DNA of 64,000 nt, taken from Megasphaera sp. AM44-1BH. Its GTDB lineage: Bacteria > Bacillota > Negativicutes > Veillonellales > Megasphaeraceae. The notes below the pieces were generated by a model. It did not search any database and was not told the DNA's origin. It was given only the letters and a program-made list of their open reading frames with translations. Numbering within the stretch: position 1 is the stretch's first letter; the number at the start of each line of letters is the position of its first letter. The position numbers and the translations under genes are program-made. The stretch is taken from the NCBI RefSeq assembly GCF_003467125.1, contig NZ_QSFA01000013.1, positions 1-64,000 on the forward strand, in the 5' to 3' direction. Below, piece after piece: positions 62,685-64,000 of the stretch.

Positions 62685-64000
62685 TATACAGCGCGTTCAC
62701 TTCATTGGAATTGCCGGTGCGGGAATGCGTGCGATTGCAAATATCTTTATTGAAAAAGGCTATACCGTTTCCGGATCGGACCTGCGCACATCTCCGACTA
62801 CGGACCGGTTTGAAAAAATGGGTGCCCGCATCTGCATCGGGCAGCGTCCGGAAAATCTGCAGGATGCCCAGGTGGTCGTAATTTCATCAGCTATCAGAGA
62901 AACCAATCCGGAATTGCAGGAGGCACGACGCCGTGGTATACCTGTGATTCATCGCTCTGATGCGCTTGTACATATTATGTCCTGGGGAAAGAGCATTGCC
63001 GTTGCAGGTGCTCATGGAAAAACGACGACGTCTTCCATGCTTGGTCAGGTCTTTTATGAAAGCGGTACGGATCCGACACTGGTCATCGGTGGTGAAGTAG
63101 ATTATCTTCATTGTAATTCTATTCTCGGTAAAGGAGAGTATGTCATTGCCGAAGCGGATGAAAGTGACGGATCATTCCTGAAAGAACATCCTTATATTGC
63201 GGTCATCACTAATATTGATGCAGATCATATGGATCACTACGGGTCACTGGAAAATATCATCCGTGCCTTCAGACAATTCATCGGGCAGGTTCATCCGGAA
63301 GGATTTGCCGTCCTCTGCTTTGAAAATGACAAGATCCGGTCATTGGCAGAAACACTGGACAGAGCATATCTTTCGTATGGCATAGAAACACCGGCTGATT
63401 ATAATGCCCGCAATATACGGTATATTGAAGGGCGGCTTCATTATGAGGTATGGCATGACGGGAAGGAACTGGGAACCATCAACCTTTCTGTTCCCGGCCG
63501 CCACAATGTGTTGAATTCACTGGCAACTACGGCCGTTGCCCTGCGGTGTGGCATTCCCTTCGGGAAAATCGCCCAGGCTCTGTCTCATTTTCATGGAGCC
63601 AAGCGGCGGTTTCAGACGAAAGGGTTTGTCGGTGACGTGTGGGTCGTCGATGATTACGCCCATCATCCGACGGAAATCAATGCTACCCTGACGGCTGCCC
63701 GTGATATGGGGACTCATCGTGTAGTCTGCCTGTTTCAGCCGCATCGTTATACGCGGACGAAGCTTTTACTCGATAAATTCGGAGGTGCATTTACGGGCGC
63801 TGATAAATTGATTGTGACTGATGTATATAGTGCCGGTGAAGATCCGATTCCCGGTGTCAGTGGCAAACTGATTGCGGATAAGGTCCGGGAAACGACGGGG
63901 CAGGATGTGACTTATATTGCGGATAAGAATGAACTCGTTCCGTATCTGCTCAAAAATGCCCGGCCGAAGGATCTGGTCATTACAATGGGGGCCGGCGATA
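62668..64000 (+). CDS. murC: UDP-N-acetylmuramate-L-alanine ligase, 3' end beyond window
   Basis: The first 444 codons of MurC, which adds L-Ala to UDP-MurNAc. Visible are the N-terminal HFIGIAGAGMRAIANIF, the P-loop AVAGAHGKTTTSSMLGQV (about residue 112), EADESDGSFL, and the C-terminal VDDYAHHPTEI and FQPHRYTRTKLL. It starts at ATG 62668, overlapping the murG stop by 17 nt. The window ends before the stop codon; usual length is about 450-470 aa, so little is missing. Confidence 0.95.
   Translation, partial: MINLNNIQRVHFIGIAGAGMRAIANIFIEKGYTVSGSDLRTSPTTDRFEKMGARICIGQRPENLQDAQVVVISSAIRETNPELQEARRRGIPVIHRSDALVHIMSWGKSIAVAGAHGKTTTSSMLGQVFYESGTDPTLVIGGEVDYLHCNSILGKGEYVIAEADESDGSFLKEHPYIAVITNIDADHMDHYGSLENIIRAFRQFIGQVHPEGFAVLCFENDKIRSLAETLDRAYLSYGIETPADYNARNIRYIEGRLHYEVWHDGKELGTINLSVPGRHNVLNSLATTAVALRCGIPFGKIAQALSHFHGAKRRFQTKGFVGDVWVVDDYAHHPTEINATLTAARDMGTHRVVCLFQPHRYTRTKLLLDKFGGAFTGADKLIVTDVYSAGEDPIPGVSGKLIADKVRETTGQDVTYIADKNELVPYLLKNARPKDLVITMGAGD

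Overview
The window looks like chromosomal DNA of an anaerobic, diderm Firmicute of the class Negativicutes, most likely Megasphaera or a close Veillonellaceae relative. This is inferred from gene content only. The clues are a YadA-type trimeric autotransporter that ends in an S-layer-homology (SLH) domain, two pyruvate:ferredoxin oxidoreductases, formate-tetrahydrofolate ligase, BrnQ, DUF362 ferredoxin-like proteins and a meso-DAP-type MurE. I see no tRNA, rRNA or CRISPR array.

Layout. (1) 1-9,050 is an AT-rich accessory segment. It holds a complete IS3-family element (106-1399), a ~6.2 kb trimeric autotransporter gene (1525-7727) whose signal-peptide region is split by a run of 10 G, a small membrane protein, and a possible 58-residue membrane peptide. 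Its right edge abuts a 35-codon 3' remnant of comFC (9055-9162), so the segment appears to have replaced or interrupted core DNA there. (2) 9,180-11,950 (minus strand) encodes an HD-GYP-like protein, a SpeD-like protein lacking the pyruvoyl serine, a small membrane protein and a LysR regulator. (3) 12,457-15,972 is the first PFOR, divergent from lysR across a 504-bp dyad-rich spacer. (4) 16,180-27,586 is a tightly packed nine-gene housekeeping run: recJ, rel, dtd, MBL hydrolase, AI-2E-family permease, fur, hemZ, hisS, aspS. (5) 27,700-38,330 holds a nitroreductase, a CntK-like racemase, a ZTP riboswitch with fhs, fchA, a macro-domain protein next to a VWA protein, a UPF0173 hydrolase, trmL, a YlbF-family protein, murB and typA. 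(6) 38,576-50,250 holds the second PFOR, a lipoprotein nuclease pair, two transporters, an L-lactate/2-hydroxyacid dehydrogenase, a DUF362 protein and a HAD phosphatase. (7) 50,263-54,144 encodes a PreP-like M16 protease and gluQ. (8) 54,344-64,000 is the division/cell-wall (dcw) cluster mraZ-rsmH-ftsL-murE-murF-mraY-murD-murG-murC (cut by the window end), with no ftsI or ftsW.

The genes fit a fermentative lifestyle. Pyruvate is oxidised by two PFORs, lactate or 2-hydroxyacid interconversion is possible, and C1-folate metabolism is controlled by ZTP. The most interesting signals are the poly-G switch in the adhesin (OFF as read), the SLH domain placed after its outer-membrane anchor, the catalytically altered SpeD homologue, the stand-alone CntK-like racemase, the truncated comFC at the island edge, and the macro/VWA gene pair.
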